Source: Pseudomonadales bacterium (lineage in GTDB: Bacteria > Pseudomonadota > Gammaproteobacteria > Pseudomonadales > Azotimanducaceae). From it: DNA of 64,000 nt. The translations under genes and the position numbers were made by a program. The DNA lies in assembly GCA_019634925.1 (NCBI GenBank), contig JAHCAL010000008.1, positions 23,620 through 87,619 on the forward strand, read 5' to 3'. Under the pieces are notes generated by a model. The model did no database searches, had not been told where the DNA came from, and was given only the letters and a program-made list of their open reading frames with translations. This document shows, piece after piece, positions 19,099-28,647 of the stretch. The number at the start of each line of letters is the position of its first letter. Positions within the stretch are counted from its first letter, which is position 1.

Positions 19099-20361
19099 AT
19101 GAGTACCGAACGACTAACCCCTCTCCACTTAGGGCCGTACCCGGCTGAATGGAAGCAGCCATACATCTACGAAATCACCGACCTTTTGACAAATGGATTC
19201 GTCGGCAGTTCTTTGCCTCATCAGACAGAGAACAGTGAGACTGGCATCCGCTACTTGCAGGGCTTCAATGTCCGGCCGAACAAACTAGACCTAGCTCGTA
19301 CTACGTGGGTTACGCATGACTTCCACGCGAAGAATCGGAAGAGCCAGCTTCGCGAAGGCGATGTACTTGTAGTTCAGTCCGGACATATCGGAACAGCCGC
19401 AGTCGTAACTGATGAGGCCGCCGGTTCCAACTGCCATGCCGTGATTATTTGTCGTTTCAAACCTAGGATCGTGGATCCGAATTTCGCCTCGCAGTATTTG
19501 AACTCTCAGATTGGCCAAGCTCGACTGCGCGGTCTGCATGTGGGCTCATCATTGCCCCACATCAACACCAGCGAACTTGGGAGATTCAAGCTCCCATTGC
19601 CGCCTTTGCACGAGCAGAGAAAGCTCGCACAACTATGGGTCACCTGGGACACCGCCATCCAGAAAACAGAGCAACTGATCGCGGCGAAGGAACAATCAAC
19701 CAAAGCACTAATGAAGCGCGTCTTCGGCAAGTGCTCCTACCCACGGTGCCGGTTATCGGAGTTCACTCGACGGGTGACACGTAAGAACGTCGGAGGTGAC
19801 GGTCATCCGCTTACGATCTCAGGCGTAGACGGCCTGGTAAGTCAGTCACACTACTTCGGTAAGCGCATTGCAGCTGCAAAGACTGAGCACTACACGCTAC
19901 TCAAGCGTGGTGAGTATGCGTACAACAAGAGCTATTCCGCCGGATATCCGCTTGGCGCAATCAAGCGGCTCGACGCACGTGATGACGGCATCGTATCCAC
20001 CCTTTACTTGTGCTTCGCGCTCGACGAAAGCAAAGCGCCTATCAGTGACTACTTCGCTTACTTCTGTGAAGCCGGTGGGTTCAATCACCAGATTTACCAA
20101 GTGGCGCAGGAAGGCGCTCGCAACCATGGACTGCTGAACGTCACAGCAGACGACTTCTTTTCCATGACGATGCCGATACCTCCACGTGATGTGCAAGAGC
20201 GCGTGCTCAATGTACTCGGAGCAGCCATGCGCGAACTCTCCTTGCTAAACGATCAACTCGCCGCTGTGCGAAGCCAAAAGCGCGGCCTGATGCAGAAGCT
20301 GCTGACCGGCCACTGGCGGCTGCCGGTCTCCGCGCCCCAGCGACAGCATGGCAATCGTTAA
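19099..20361 (+). CDS. hsdS: Type I restriction specificity subunit
   Basis: A 420-residue subunit with two target-recognition domains. The first spans about residues 10-170 and ends SLPHINTSELGRFKLPLPPL, followed by the conserved helix QRKLAQLWVTWDTAIQKTEQ. The second starts near residue 210 (RCRLSEFTRRVTRKN) and ends in the standard KRGLMQKLLTGHWRLPV. Each domain reads half of a split DNA site. Base composition is less GC-rich than the rest of the window, as expected for rapidly exchanged specificity genes. It starts just after rhuM stops. Confidence 0.93.
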   Translation: MSTERLTPLHLGPYPAEWKQPYIYEITDLLTNGFVGSSLPHQTENSETGIRYLQGFNVRPNKLDLARTTWVTHDFHAKNRKSQLREGDVLVVQSGHIGTAAVVTDEAAGSNCHAVIICRFKPRIVDPNFASQYLNSQIGQARLRGLHVGSSLPHINTSELGRFKLPLPPLHEQRKLAQLWVTWDTAIQKTEQLIAAKEQSTKALMKRVFGKCSYPRCRLSEFTRRVTRKNVGGDGHPLTISGVDGLVSQSHYFGKRIAAAKTEHYTLLKRGEYAYNKSYSAGYPLGAIKRLDARDDGIVSTLYLCFALDESKAPISDYFAYFCEAGGFNHQIYQVAQEGARNHGLLNVTADDFFSMTMPIPPRDVQERVLNVLGAAMRELSLLNDQLAAVRSQKRGLMQKLLTGHWRLPVSAPQRQHGNR

Positions 20362-20372
20362 GGGGGAGACCG

Positions 20373-23006
20373 ATGCCAATCGTTTTCGAACAAGGCTCAC
20401 AGTGGGTGCGCGCAGACTTCCATCTGCACACCCGCGCAGACCGTGAATTCAAGTTCACGGAGGATGACAACTTCTACAACAGCAACTATGTGGATGCGTT
20501 GGAGAATGCGGGCATCCGACTGGCCGTCATCGCCAACCATAACAAGTTCGACTTCGACGAGTTCAAGGCCCTGCGCAAGACGGCCGAGAAAAAGGGGATT
20601 GCACTCTTGCCCGGCGTAGAGTTGTCGGTCAACGACGGGGCGAATGGCATCCACACGCTCGTTGTGTTTTCTGACGAATGGCTCAACGAACACAACCACA
20701 TCAACCCATTCCTGATCAGCGCGTTCGAGGGCAAAGCTCCTGCGCAGTACGAGCAGGAAAACGGCCGCACTTCTTGGTCTCTCTTGGAGACGATCAGGAG
20801 ACTCGAAAGCTATCATCGGGACTTCTTTCTCGTCTTTGCTCATGTCGAAGCACCTAGCGGCTTGTGGGAGGAATTGGATGGCGGTCGGCTAACTGAGCTG
20901 GGGCAGAACGAGTTCTTCCGACGCAGAACCTTGGGCTTCCAGAAGGTTCGCACGCATGACGGGGCGGGCAAGGACAAGCCTTGCCGCACCAAAATGCAAG
21001 GCTGGCTGCAAGACTGGTATCCCGCCGAACTGGAAGGCAGTGACCCAAAGTGCATCGAGGAAATCGGCCGGGGCAAGGCCAGCTACCTGAGGCTGGGCGA
21101 GCTGTCCTTTCAAGCGGTCAGGTTTGCCTTGAACGATCCCGCTGCACGGGTAGCCATGGAACCTCCCACGCACCATGCGTCGCACATTCGCAGCATTCAT
21201 TTCGACGGCGGCATACTCGACGGACAGACACTGCATTTCACCCCCGAACTTAATACGCTGATCGGTATCCGGGGCAGCGGCAAGTCGGCCATCCTGGAGG
21301 CCGTGCGCTACGCTCTCGACATTCCACGGGGCGAGAAGGCGCAGGACACCAAATACAAGGATGAATTGATCCGACACACCCTCGGCAGCGGCGGCAAGGT
21401 GACGCTGACGGTCTGCGATGTGTACGGAGAGGAACTCACCATCTCCCGCATCTTCCGCGAAGCGCCGAACGTCTACCTGGGCGGCAAATTGCAGCCTGGC
21501 GTGTCGATCCGGGAAACCGTGTTGCGTCGCCCGATCTACTTCGGGCAGAAAGACCTCTCCAGCACCGGCGAAGGCTTCGAGACCGACTTGGTGGAAAAAC
21601 TGGTTGGCGAAAAGCTCCGCGTGCTGCGCGACGAAATCGAGACCCAACGCCAGCATGTGCGCGATGCCGCTCAGCGTTGGCTCAAGCTCAGCAAAACTGC
21701 CGAACTCAAGCGCGACTACGAAACCGAGCTCACCGATGCCAACTTCCGACTGAAGAAATTCGAAGAGTATGGGGTCCCCGACAAGCTCCAAAAGCACCTC
21801 TGCTTCCAGCAGGATGCCGATGCGCTGACGCGCATGAGGGAGCGTGCGGACAACTTCGTCCTCGCCGTGGAGGAAGTGATCTCTGAGCACGAGGACGAAC
21901 TGCGTAACGCCACAAGCTACGTGTCCAGCCAAAACCCGGACTTCTTCACGTCCTTCTACGTTGAGTTTTCCAGCCTCGTCGCCAAGATCGAACTGCTCAA
22001 AAACATCGCGGAGGACACACGGGGAATTACGGCACGCTTACACACCAAGCAAGGCGAGTTCGAAGGCGCACGCACCAGCCTTCAGGAGGAGTTCGCCCAG
22101 GTCGAACGGCAACTGGCTGAGGAACTCAAGCAGACTGGCATGACCGCCATCCAGCCGGACGACTTCTTGATTCAGCAAAAACGAAAAGACAAAGCAGAGC
22201 AAGAACTGGAAGCGCTGGCCAAGCAGGAAAGCCAGCAGAGCAGTATCCGTGACGCGCTGTTTGCCGAAATCGACAAGCTCAATGAGCTTTGGTTGCGCGA
22301 ATTCAACATCATCAAGGCGGCGCTGGATCGGGTGAACGGCAGCCACACCGCCCTGCAGATCGAGGCGGACTTTAAGGGCGACAAGGAAGCGACCATCGGC
22401 TTCATGCAGCAGCTATTTAAGGGTAGCAACATCCGCGAAACCACTCTGCGTGCGGTCATGGAGGATTACGCCGACTTCGGCGGCCTGTTGCGTGCATTGC
22501 CGGGAGCTCTGGCCAAGGCCGGCAGCACCCCCGAGCTTTTCGAGAAGACCTTTATGCAGAACCTGGCCGAGTTCATCACCTGGCAGGTGCCCAATCACTT
22601 TGTCATCCGCTATCGAGATAGGGAGCTGAAGCACCACTCTCTCGGGCAGCGCGCTTCCGCGCTGTTGCTGTATGTGCTCAGCCAGCGTCAGAATGACGTG
22701 ATCATCATAGATCAGCCAGAAGATGATCTGGACAACCAGACCATCTACGACGACGTGATCAAGCTACTGCGCGAGATGAAACCTCACGCGCAGTTCATCT
22801 TCGCCACCCACAACGCCAATTTCCCTGTGCTGGGCGACGCGGAGCAGATGCATGCCTGCCGCTACCAGGACGAAAAAGTCGCCGTGCAGAGCGGCAGCAT
22901 CGATGCCCGTCCGGTACAGGACGCCATCATTAACATCATGGAAGGTGGCCAGGAAGCCTTTAACCGACGTAAAGAGGTTTACAACCTATGGAAACCACAG
23001 AGTTGA
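20373..23006 (+). CDS. PHP-domain / SMC-like AAA ATPase fusion (TrlF-like)
   Basis: An 877-residue protein. The N-terminal PHP phosphoesterase domain shows DFHLHT (His17, His19), ANHNKFD (Asn55-His56-Asn57), PGVEL (Glu83) and FAHVEAP (His157), so a metal site looks complete. Walker A GIRGSGKS is at 298-305. A long coiled-coil region follows (about 400-690), then an ABC-type signature SLGQ at 756-759, Walker B VIIIDQPEDDLDN at 776-788 and the switch histidine FATHN at 813. This is the layout of RecF/SMC-like ATPases joined to a phosphoesterase, as in proteins labelled TrlF-like in type I restriction loci. A nuclease or phosphatase driven by ATP-dependent DNA sensing is likely. It is 11 bases after hsdS and overlaps the next small gene by 19 bases. 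Confidence 0.85.
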   Translation: MPIVFEQGSQWVRADFHLHTRADREFKFTEDDNFYNSNYVDALENAGIRLAVIANHNKFDFDEFKALRKTAEKKGIALLPGVELSVNDGANGIHTLVVFSDEWLNEHNHINPFLISAFEGKAPAQYEQENGRTSWSLLETIRRLESYHRDFFLVFAHVEAPSGLWEELDGGRLTELGQNEFFRRRTLGFQKVRTHDGAGKDKPCRTKMQGWLQDWYPAELEGSDPKCIEEIGRGKASYLRLGELSFQAVRFALNDPAARVAMEPPTHHASHIRSIHFDGGILDGQTLHFTPELNTLIGIRGSGKSAILEAVRYALDIPRGEKAQDTKYKDELIRHTLGSGGKVTLTVCDVYGEELTISRIFREAPNVYLGGKLQPGVSIRETVLRRPIYFGQKDLSSTGEGFETDLVEKLVGEKLRVLRDEIETQRQHVRDAAQRWLKLSKTAELKRDYETELTDANFRLKKFEEYGVPDKLQKHLCFQQDADALTRMRERADNFVLAVEEVISEHEDELRNATSYVSSQNPDFFTSFYVEFSSLVAKIELLKNIAEDTRGITARLHTKQGEFEGARTSLQEEFAQVERQLAEELKQTGMTAIQPDDFLIQQKRKDKAEQELEALAKQESQQSSIRDALFAEIDKLNELWLREFNIIKAALDRVNGSHTALQIEADFKGDKEATIGFMQQLFKGSNIRETTLRAVMEDYADFGGLLRALPGALAKAGSTPELFEKTFMQNLAEFITWQVPNHFVIRYRDRELKHHSLGQRASALLLYVLSQRQNDVIIIDQPEDDLDNQTIYDDVIKLLREMKPHAQFIFATHNANFPVLGDAEQMHACRYQDEKVAVQSGSIDARPVQDAIINIMEGGQEAFNRRKEVYNLWKPQS

Positions 23007-23116
23007 TCGACACTCTCGGCCGGGAAGAGAACAGCGGTCATCAGCTCAAGGAGAACTCTAAAGGCCTGCTGAATCCCGAGCTCAGCGGATTCGTCAGACA
23101 TCCTTGCGAGAACTGA
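22988..23116 (+). pseudogene. Remnant of an AlbA_2/Schlafen-type ATP-binding protein gene
   Basis: A 42-codon frame, ATG at 22988 inside the end of the PHP-ATPase gene and stop one base before hsdR. The start METTELIDTLGREENSGHQL followed by KEN resembles the N-terminus of AlbA_2/Schlafen-type ATP-binding proteins (pattern EL-x5-G-E-x-S-x-H/Q-F-K-x-N), after which the sequence runs into unrelated residues and stops. In related loci a full-length gene of this kind often sits here. I infer an internal deletion. It could still make a small peptide. Confidence 0.5.
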
Positions 23117-23117
23117 C

Positions 23118-26100
23118 ATGGACAGCTTCCGCTTCGACGAAAAAAACCTCTCCCAGATCCCGGCTCTGCAGGTGCTGATCAACCTGGGCTACCAGTACCT
23201 GCCCCCCGCCGAAGCACTGGCCGCGCGCGGCGGCAAGGCGGGCAACGTGCTGCTTGAAGAGATCCTGCGGGAGCAGTTGAAGAAGCTGAACCGCATCCAG
23301 CATAAGGGCGGCACTTATCTCTTCAGCGAGGAGAACATCCAGAGCGCCATCCAGCGCCTGAAGAACGTCAAGTACGACGGTCTGCTCAAGACCAATGAGG
23401 TGGTGTACGACCTGCTGACGCTGGGCGTGGCGCTGGAGCAATCCATCGAGGGCGATCTGAAAAGCTTCACGCTCAACTATGTGGACTGGCGCAATCCCGC
23501 CAACAACGTCTACCACGTGGCCGCCGAATTCGCGGTGGAGCGCACCCGCAGCGTCGAGACCTGTCGTCCGGACCTGGTGCTGTTCGTCAACGGCATTCCC
23601 TTCGCGGTCATCGAGTGCAAGTCGCCCAAGGTCGAGGTGGCACAGGCCATCTCGCAGACGATCCGCAACCAGCGCGACGAGTACATCCCGCGCCTGTTCA
23701 CCTATGTGCAGACGGTGCTGGCGGTGAACAAGAACGAGGCCCGTTACGCCACCACCGGCACTCCGGCCAAGTTCTGGTCGAAATGGAAGGAGGACGTGGC
23801 GGATGCTGAGTTGGCGCCACTGCTGGAGCGCCCGCTGCCGGAGTCGGTCAAGGCTTCGCTGTTCGATCTGGCCTTTGCCGAGCTGGGCGTGCGCGAGGAG
23901 ATTGCGCCCTACCTGGTTGGCCGGCAGGTGACCGAGCAGGACCGCACGCTCTACGCCCTGTGCCGGCCGGAGCGCCTGCTGGAGATGGCCTGGGCCTTCA
24001 CCGTGTTCGACGGCGGCGTGCGCAAGATCGCGCGCTACCAGCAGGTGTTCGCCATTCGCGAGGTGCTCGCCCGCGTCAAGCAGACGGACGACAGTGGCAA
24101 GCGCCGGGGCGGCATCGTCTGGCACACCCAGGGCTCGGGCAAGTCGCTGACCATGGTGATGCTGGCCCGCGCGCTGGCGCTGGAGCCGGCGATCCGCAAT
24201 CCGCGCATCTTGCTGGTGACCGACCGGGTGGATCTGGACAAGCAGCTCGGCAACACCTTCGCCGCCTGCGGGCTCTCGCCCGACCGTGCCGAGAGCGGCC
24301 GCCATCTGGTGGAACTGGTGTCCGACGGCAAGGCGCACATCGTCACCACGCTGGTGCACAAATTTGACAAGGCGCTGGCCTACAAGAAATTCAGCGATGC
24401 CTCGCCCGACATCTTCGTGCTGGTGGACGAAACCCAGCGCACCCAGCTGGGCGGTTACTCGGCGCGCATGCGGCAGATGTTCCCGAATGCCTGCTATATC
24501 GGCTTCACCGGCACGCCACTCTTGACCCGCGAGAAGAGCGATGTGGCCAAGTTCGGCGGCGTGATTCACACCTACGCCATCGACCAGGCGGTGGCCGACG
24601 GCGCCATCGTGCCGCTGCTCTACGAAGGGCGCATGGTGGAGCTGGAGCAGAACCAGGCCGCCATCGACATCTGGTTCGAGCGCCACACCCAGGGGCTGAG
24701 CGACCAGCAGAAGGCCGACTTGAAGAAGAAATACGCCCGCGCCGAGATGCTCAACAAGGCCGAGCAGGTGATCTACATGCGCGCCTTCGACATCAGCGAG
24801 CATTATCGCAAGAACTGGCAGGGCACCGGCTTCAAGGCCCAGCTGGTGGCGCCCAACAAGGCAGCGGCGCTGCGTTACAAGGCGTTTCTGGATGAACTGG
24901 GCGCGGTCAGCAGCGATGTGATCATCTCCCCGCCCGACGAGCGCGAGGGCTTCGACGAGATCGACGCCGAGGAATCCACCGATGTGGTGGTGGCCTTCTG
25001 GCAACGCATGATGAAGCGCTACGGCTCGGAGGAGGACTACAACAAGCAGATCGTCAACGCTTTCAAGTTCGGCGACGAACCCGAGATCCTGATCGTGGTG
25101 GACAAGTTGCTGACCGGCTTCGATGCGCCGCGCAACACGGTGCTGTATCTCACGCGCCGGCTCAAAGACCACTCCCTGCTGCAGGCCATCGCCCGAGTGA
25201 ACCGCCTGTACGAGGACGAATCCGGCAGCAAGGCCAAGGACTTCGGCTACATCATCGACTACGTGGGCGTGCTCGGCGAACTGGACCAGGCGCTGACGAC
25301 CTACAGCGCCCTGGAAGGATTCGAGGCGGCGGATCTGGAAGGGGCGCTGACCTCGATCCATGAGGAAGTCCGGGCATTGCCGCAGCGCCACGCCGAACTG
25401 TGGGACCTGTTCAAGACGGCGAAGAACCGTCAGGACGAGGAGGCCTTCGAGCAACTGCTGGCTGACGAGAAGCTACGCGCCGATTTCTACGAACGTCTGT
25501 CGGCTTATGCCAAGACGCTGGCGATTGCGCTCTCCAGCGAGCGCTTTATCACCGATACGCCCGAGCAGAAGCTGCGCACCTATAAGAACGACTTGAAGCG
25601 CTTCGTGAACCTGAAGGCCGCCGTAAAGCTGCGCTACGCCGAATCCGTAGATTACCGCGACTTCGAGCCACGCATCCAAAAGCTGCTGGACACGCACATC
25701 TCGGCCTCAGAGGTGGTACAGCTGAACGCGCCGGTGAACATCTTTGACGAGGCTGCGTTCCAGAAGGTGGTCGAGGAGCAAGGTGCCGGCGGCGAGAAGA
25801 ACCTCGGGGCCAAAGCCGACATGATCGCCCACGCTACCCGTCGCGCGATCAATGAAAGACTGGAGCAAGACCCGGCCTTCTACGAGAAGTTCTCCAGGCT
25901 GATCCAGCAGGCCATCGATGATTACCGCGCGAAGAGACTGTCCGATCTGGAGTACCTGCAGCGCGTCACCGAGATCAAGGATGCCGTGGTGTCGCGCAAG
26001 GGCGATGACCTGCCTCCGGCGCTGAACGGTGACGCCGACGCGGCCGCTGTCTATGGCCTGCTGCGCCCCTTCGTGGCCAACCACCTGAGCGACGCCGAGC

Positions 26101-26333
26101 AGACCCAGGCCACCGCCGCCGAGGCCGCCATGGCGGTATGGGACATCTTCCGGCGCAACCGCAAGGTGGGCTACTGGGACGACCTCGACGCCCAGCGCCG
26201 GACAATGAATGAAATCGACGACTACCTCTACGACGAGGTCAACGGCGCACGGGGCATCGCGCTATCCACTGACGAGATGGACGAGATCATCGAGAAAGCC
26301 ATGCAGCTCGCCCGCCACCGGATGGCCGGGTGA
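23118..26333 (+). CDS. hsdR: Type I restriction endonuclease/translocase subunit
   Basis: A 1071-residue motor and nuclease. The nuclease core PD-ExK is visible as RPDLVLF (Pro151-Asp152) and ECKSP (Glu166-Cys-Lys168). The helicase begins with the Walker A TQGSGKSLTMV (339-343), then VDETQRTQ and GFTGTPLL, and later motifs with DKLLTGFDAPRNTVLYL and the IARVNRLY box. The C-terminus binds the methylase core. Length fits the family and no frameshift was found. The stop overlaps the next start (GTGA). Confidence 0.95.
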   Translation: MDSFRFDEKNLSQIPALQVLINLGYQYLPPAEALAARGGKAGNVLLEEILREQLKKLNRIQHKGGTYLFSEENIQSAIQRLKNVKYDGLLKTNEVVYDLLTLGVALEQSIEGDLKSFTLNYVDWRNPANNVYHVAAEFAVERTRSVETCRPDLVLFVNGIPFAVIECKSPKVEVAQAISQTIRNQRDEYIPRLFTYVQTVLAVNKNEARYATTGTPAKFWSKWKEDVADAELAPLLERPLPESVKASLFDLAFAELGVREEIAPYLVGRQVTEQDRTLYALCRPERLLEMAWAFTVFDGGVRKIARYQQVFAIREVLARVKQTDDSGKRRGGIVWHTQGSGKSLTMVMLARALALEPAIRNPRILLVTDRVDLDKQLGNTFAACGLSPDRAESGRHLVELVSDGKAHIVTTLVHKFDKALAYKKFSDASPDIFVLVDETQRTQLGGYSARMRQMFPNACYIGFTGTPLLTREKSDVAKFGGVIHTYAIDQAVADGAIVPLLYEGRMVELEQNQAAIDIWFERHTQGLSDQQKADLKKKYARAEMLNKAEQVIYMRAFDISEHYRKNWQGTGFKAQLVAPNKAAALRYKAFLDELGAVSSDVIISPPDEREGFDEIDAEESTDVVVAFWQRMMKRYGSEEDYNKQIVNAFKFGDEPEILIVVDKLLTGFDAPRNTVLYLTRRLKDHSLLQAIARVNRLYEDESGSKAKDFGYIIDYVGVLGELDQALTTYSALEGFEAADLEGALTSIHEEVRALPQRHAELWDLFKTAKNRQDEEAFEQLLADEKLRADFYERLSAYAKTLAIALSSERFITDTPEQKLRTYKNDLKRFVNLKAAVKLRYAESVDYRDFEPRIQKLLDTHISASEVVQLNAPVNIFDEAAFQKVVEEQGAGGEKNLGAKADMIAHATRRAINERLEQDPAFYEKFSRLIQQAIDDYRAKRLSDLEYLQRVTEIKDAVVSRKGDDLPPALNGDADAAAVYGLLRPFVANHLSDAEQTQATAAEAAMAVWDIFRRNRKVGYWDDLDAQRRTMNEIDDYLYDEVNGARGIALSTDEMDEIIEKAMQLARHRMAG

Positions 26334-27040
26334 AGACCATGGTTGGCACTTTCACCTACGGCCGCGACACCATCCGTTACGAGGTGCGCTTCCTGGCATC
26401 GAGGCAGACCCTTGCCATCGAGGTGCACCCCGACAGCCGTGTGCTGGTACGCGCCCCGGTTGATTGCCCCGAGGCAGTGATCGCGGAGCGGGTGCAGAAG
26501 CGCGCCGGCTGGATCAGCCGGCAACTGGCCGAGTTCGAGCGTTACCGACCCCGCACGCCGTCAAGACAGTACGTCAACGGGGAATCGCATCTCTACCTCG
26601 GCCGACAATACCGATTGAAGCTGGTGTCCACGGATTTGGCGGCGGTCAGTCTGAAGCGCGGACGGTTGATGGTCGGTATGCCCGGCGATGCGAGCCCGGA
26701 TCAAGTAAAGGCACTTCTGCGTCGTTGGTATCTCGACCGGGCGAAGATCATTCTCAATGATGTTCTGGATAGCAGCCTGACCAGGTTCAAGGGCATCGAT
26801 CCGCCGCGGCTCGCGGTGCGTACGATGCGCTCGCGCTGGGGTAGTCTGTCGGCTGCGGGAACGATGACGCTGAACGCCAGTCTGGTTCGGGCCCCACGCG
26901 GCTGCATCGAATACGTGGTCGTACACGAGCTATGTCACGTCCGACACCGGAACCATGACGCCAGATTCTATTCCGCTCTCGCCCGGGCAATGCCGGATTG
27001 GCTGGAACGCAAGCGAGCACTGGAATCTGTGTTGCTATAG
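26330..27040 (+). CDS. YgjP/SprT-like zinc metallopeptidase (DUF45 family)
   Basis: A 236-residue protein with the zinc motif HELCH at residues 199-203, followed by the conserved RHRNHDARFY, and an N-terminal part with VLVRAPVDCPEAVIAERVQK typical of the YgjP-like (DUF45, M48-related) family. The GTG start overlaps the hsdR stop; an ATG three codons in is possible. Such genes often follow hsdR, so it is likely the last gene of the restriction operon. Substrate unknown; turnover of the restriction complex is an attractive but untested idea. Confidence 0.85.
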   Translation: MKTMVGTFTYGRDTIRYEVRFLASRQTLAIEVHPDSRVLVRAPVDCPEAVIAERVQKRAGWISRQLAEFERYRPRTPSRQYVNGESHLYLGRQYRLKLVSTDLAAVSLKRGRLMVGMPGDASPDQVKALLRRWYLDRAKIILNDVLDSSLTRFKGIDPPRLAVRTMRSRWGSLSAAGTMTLNASLVRAPRGCIEYVVVHELCHVRHRNHDARFYSALARAMPDWLERKRALESVLL

Positions 27041-27137
27041 GCAGGACTTCGAGAGCAATGGGATCGGTTTCCTGTTGATTCTCGAGACTTCGCTTGCGCT
27101 ATATTCTGCTGCCATTGAAGGGGAATCGGGCCTGAGC

Positions 27138-28193
27138 ATGCTACGGAATCCGGCGGCCTTCATGATGATCGGGCTGGTATTCGCGAGCCTAGCCACGGCT
27201 TCGGTCGACCTTCAGGCTACAGCTGATGACGCGGCGACCGAAACTCCCGTCGTCGAAGTCTACTCGGCGCCGCGGCCCATCTCGGTGTCGCACCCAATCT
27301 ATCCCAGTAAGTTGGTTCATCGGCAGGCCGAAGGTTGGGTCCACTTACACTTCATGGTTGACAGTTCTGGCCAGCCTTACGAGATCGCCGTGACTGAGTC
27401 GACCGGTATCGAGGAGTTCGACCGCGCGGCGGTCGAAGCGACGGCCAAATCGCGCTTTGCGCCCGCGCAACGAGCGGGAAAACCAATCGATGCCGGCCTC
27501 TCGCACAAAATCGTGTTCTACCTTTCCGATCCGAGCACGAGCGCGAAACGGAGCTTCATCAGGGGCTACAAGCGACTGATGGCAGCTATCCAACAAGGAG
27601 ATCGTGCGCTGGCCGACCAAATGGTCACCAACTTGGTGGTGGAGAACCTCTATGAGGACGCCTATGCGGGTCTTGCAGCTTACGCGTATGCGCGCCAGTG
27701 GGGGTCGCGGACGGATCAGATTGCCGGACTGAGGCGCGCTATGGCAGAGGAGGACCTGCCGCGCTATCTCCCGCGCAAGCAGCACGCCGCGGCACTGCGC
27801 AATTTGTTGTCACTGGAACTCGAGACCAATGATTTCGCGGCGGCCTACCTGACCCTGCAGCGCATCCAGAAGGGTCATGTCTCGGAAGCCGAGCGACCAG
27901 AGTTCCAGCGCATCGCCGAGCGGATCGAGGCGATCCAGTCCGACGACACGAGCTTCGTGCACGAAGGCGAGTTCGGGCCGACCTCGTCGTGGTTCCTGTG
28001 GCTCCTGAAGAACCGCTTCCGGATCATCGTCGACGCCGGCGCGATTGCCGAGCTCAAGCTGCGCTGCGACCGGCGCTACGTGATGTTCCGCTATGATCCC
28101 GAGCTCGAGTACAAGGTCGAGGACAAGGACGGCCTGTGCAACTTGGAGCTGATCGGCGACCCTGGCACCCGCTTCCGCCTCATCCAGTCCTGA
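27138..28193 (+). CDS. TonB C-terminal-domain protein, exported
   Basis: A 351-residue protein with an N-terminal hydrophobic segment (AAFMMIGLVFASLATAS). Residues about 45-130 match the TonB C-terminal domain: ISVSHPIYPSKLVHRQAEGW, VHLHFMVDSSGQP and FDRAAVEATAKSRFAPA. The remainder is helical, TPR-like (LAAYLTLQ-type repeats around residue 240) and ends in an unrecognised region. The ATG at 27138 is chosen because it gives a signal peptide; the open frame extends further upstream without support. It lacks the long Pro-rich spacer of true TonB, so it may serve another envelope role. Confidence 0.75.
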   Translation: MLRNPAAFMMIGLVFASLATASVDLQATADDAATETPVVEVYSAPRPISVSHPIYPSKLVHRQAEGWVHLHFMVDSSGQPYEIAVTESTGIEEFDRAAVEATAKSRFAPAQRAGKPIDAGLSHKIVFYLSDPSTSAKRSFIRGYKRLMAAIQQGDRALADQMVTNLVVENLYEDAYAGLAAYAYARQWGSRTDQIAGLRRAMAEEDLPRYLPRKQHAAALRNLLSLELETNDFAAAYLTLQRIQKGHVSEAERPEFQRIAERIEAIQSDDTSFVHEGEFGPTSSWFLWLLKNRFRIIVDAGAIAELKLRCDRRYVMFRYDPELEYKVEDKDGLCNLELIGDPGTRFRLIQS

Positions 28194-28647
28194 CCGTCAC
28201 GCCGCATCCAACCGCTGACGTCACGTCGTCAAGCCAGCTGCCGTCACAAGGCAGCGCCCGCCAGCTCACCGTCGGCAGCTTCCGGCCCTGCGGCACCGGC
28301 TGGATGGCCTCGATGCGCATCGCCCGCGCATCGAGCAGCAGCAGCCACGGCGTGAAGGCCGCACCCGCCTGAACCTGCTCGACGCTGGCGCCGGCGCGCT
28401 TCGGATCGCAGCTGCCGCGCCCGAGATCGTGCAGCAGGGCGCGCACGCGCTCAGATTCGACGGTGGCGATCCGCATCAGCCGGTGGTGGCCGCGCCAGTC
28501 GAGCATCTCGAGCAGGTAGTGAGCGCCGCAGCGCCGGCAGGCGACCAGTGCGTCGGTGAAGCCGACCTGCTCGTCGATCACCAGCGCCACCTCGAACGGC
28601 CAGGTGCCGGGCTGTACGTGTTCGCAGAGTTCGGGGTGCAGGGTCAT
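28180..28647 (-). CDS. Conserved hypothetical protein with CxxC
   Basis: A 155-residue protein without a signal peptide that I do not recognise. It has a single ACRRCGAHY motif near residue 37 and CDPKRAG later, which may make a zinc site. It converges with and overlaps the last 14 bases of the TonB-domain gene. Codon usage is that of the genome and the frame is intact, so it is likely a real gene. Confidence 0.6.
   Translation of the reverse strand: MTLHPELCEHVQPGTWPFEVALVIDEQVGFTDALVACRRCGAHYLLEMLDWRGHHRLMRIATVESERVRALLHDLGRGSCDPKRAGASVEQVQAGAAFTPWLLLLDARAMRIEAIQPVPQGRKLPTVSWRALPCDGSWLDDVTSAVGCGVTVRTG

Noticed and set aside
23094..25454. 786-codon minus-strand open frame over hsdR
   Set aside because: Mirror frame of a high-GC gene; hsdR motifs are complete on the plus strand.
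15421..27137. Integrase-borne genomic island with attachment sites
   Set aside because: No integrase, transposase, tRNA or clear flanking direct repeat was seen, so the mode of entry cannot be stated.
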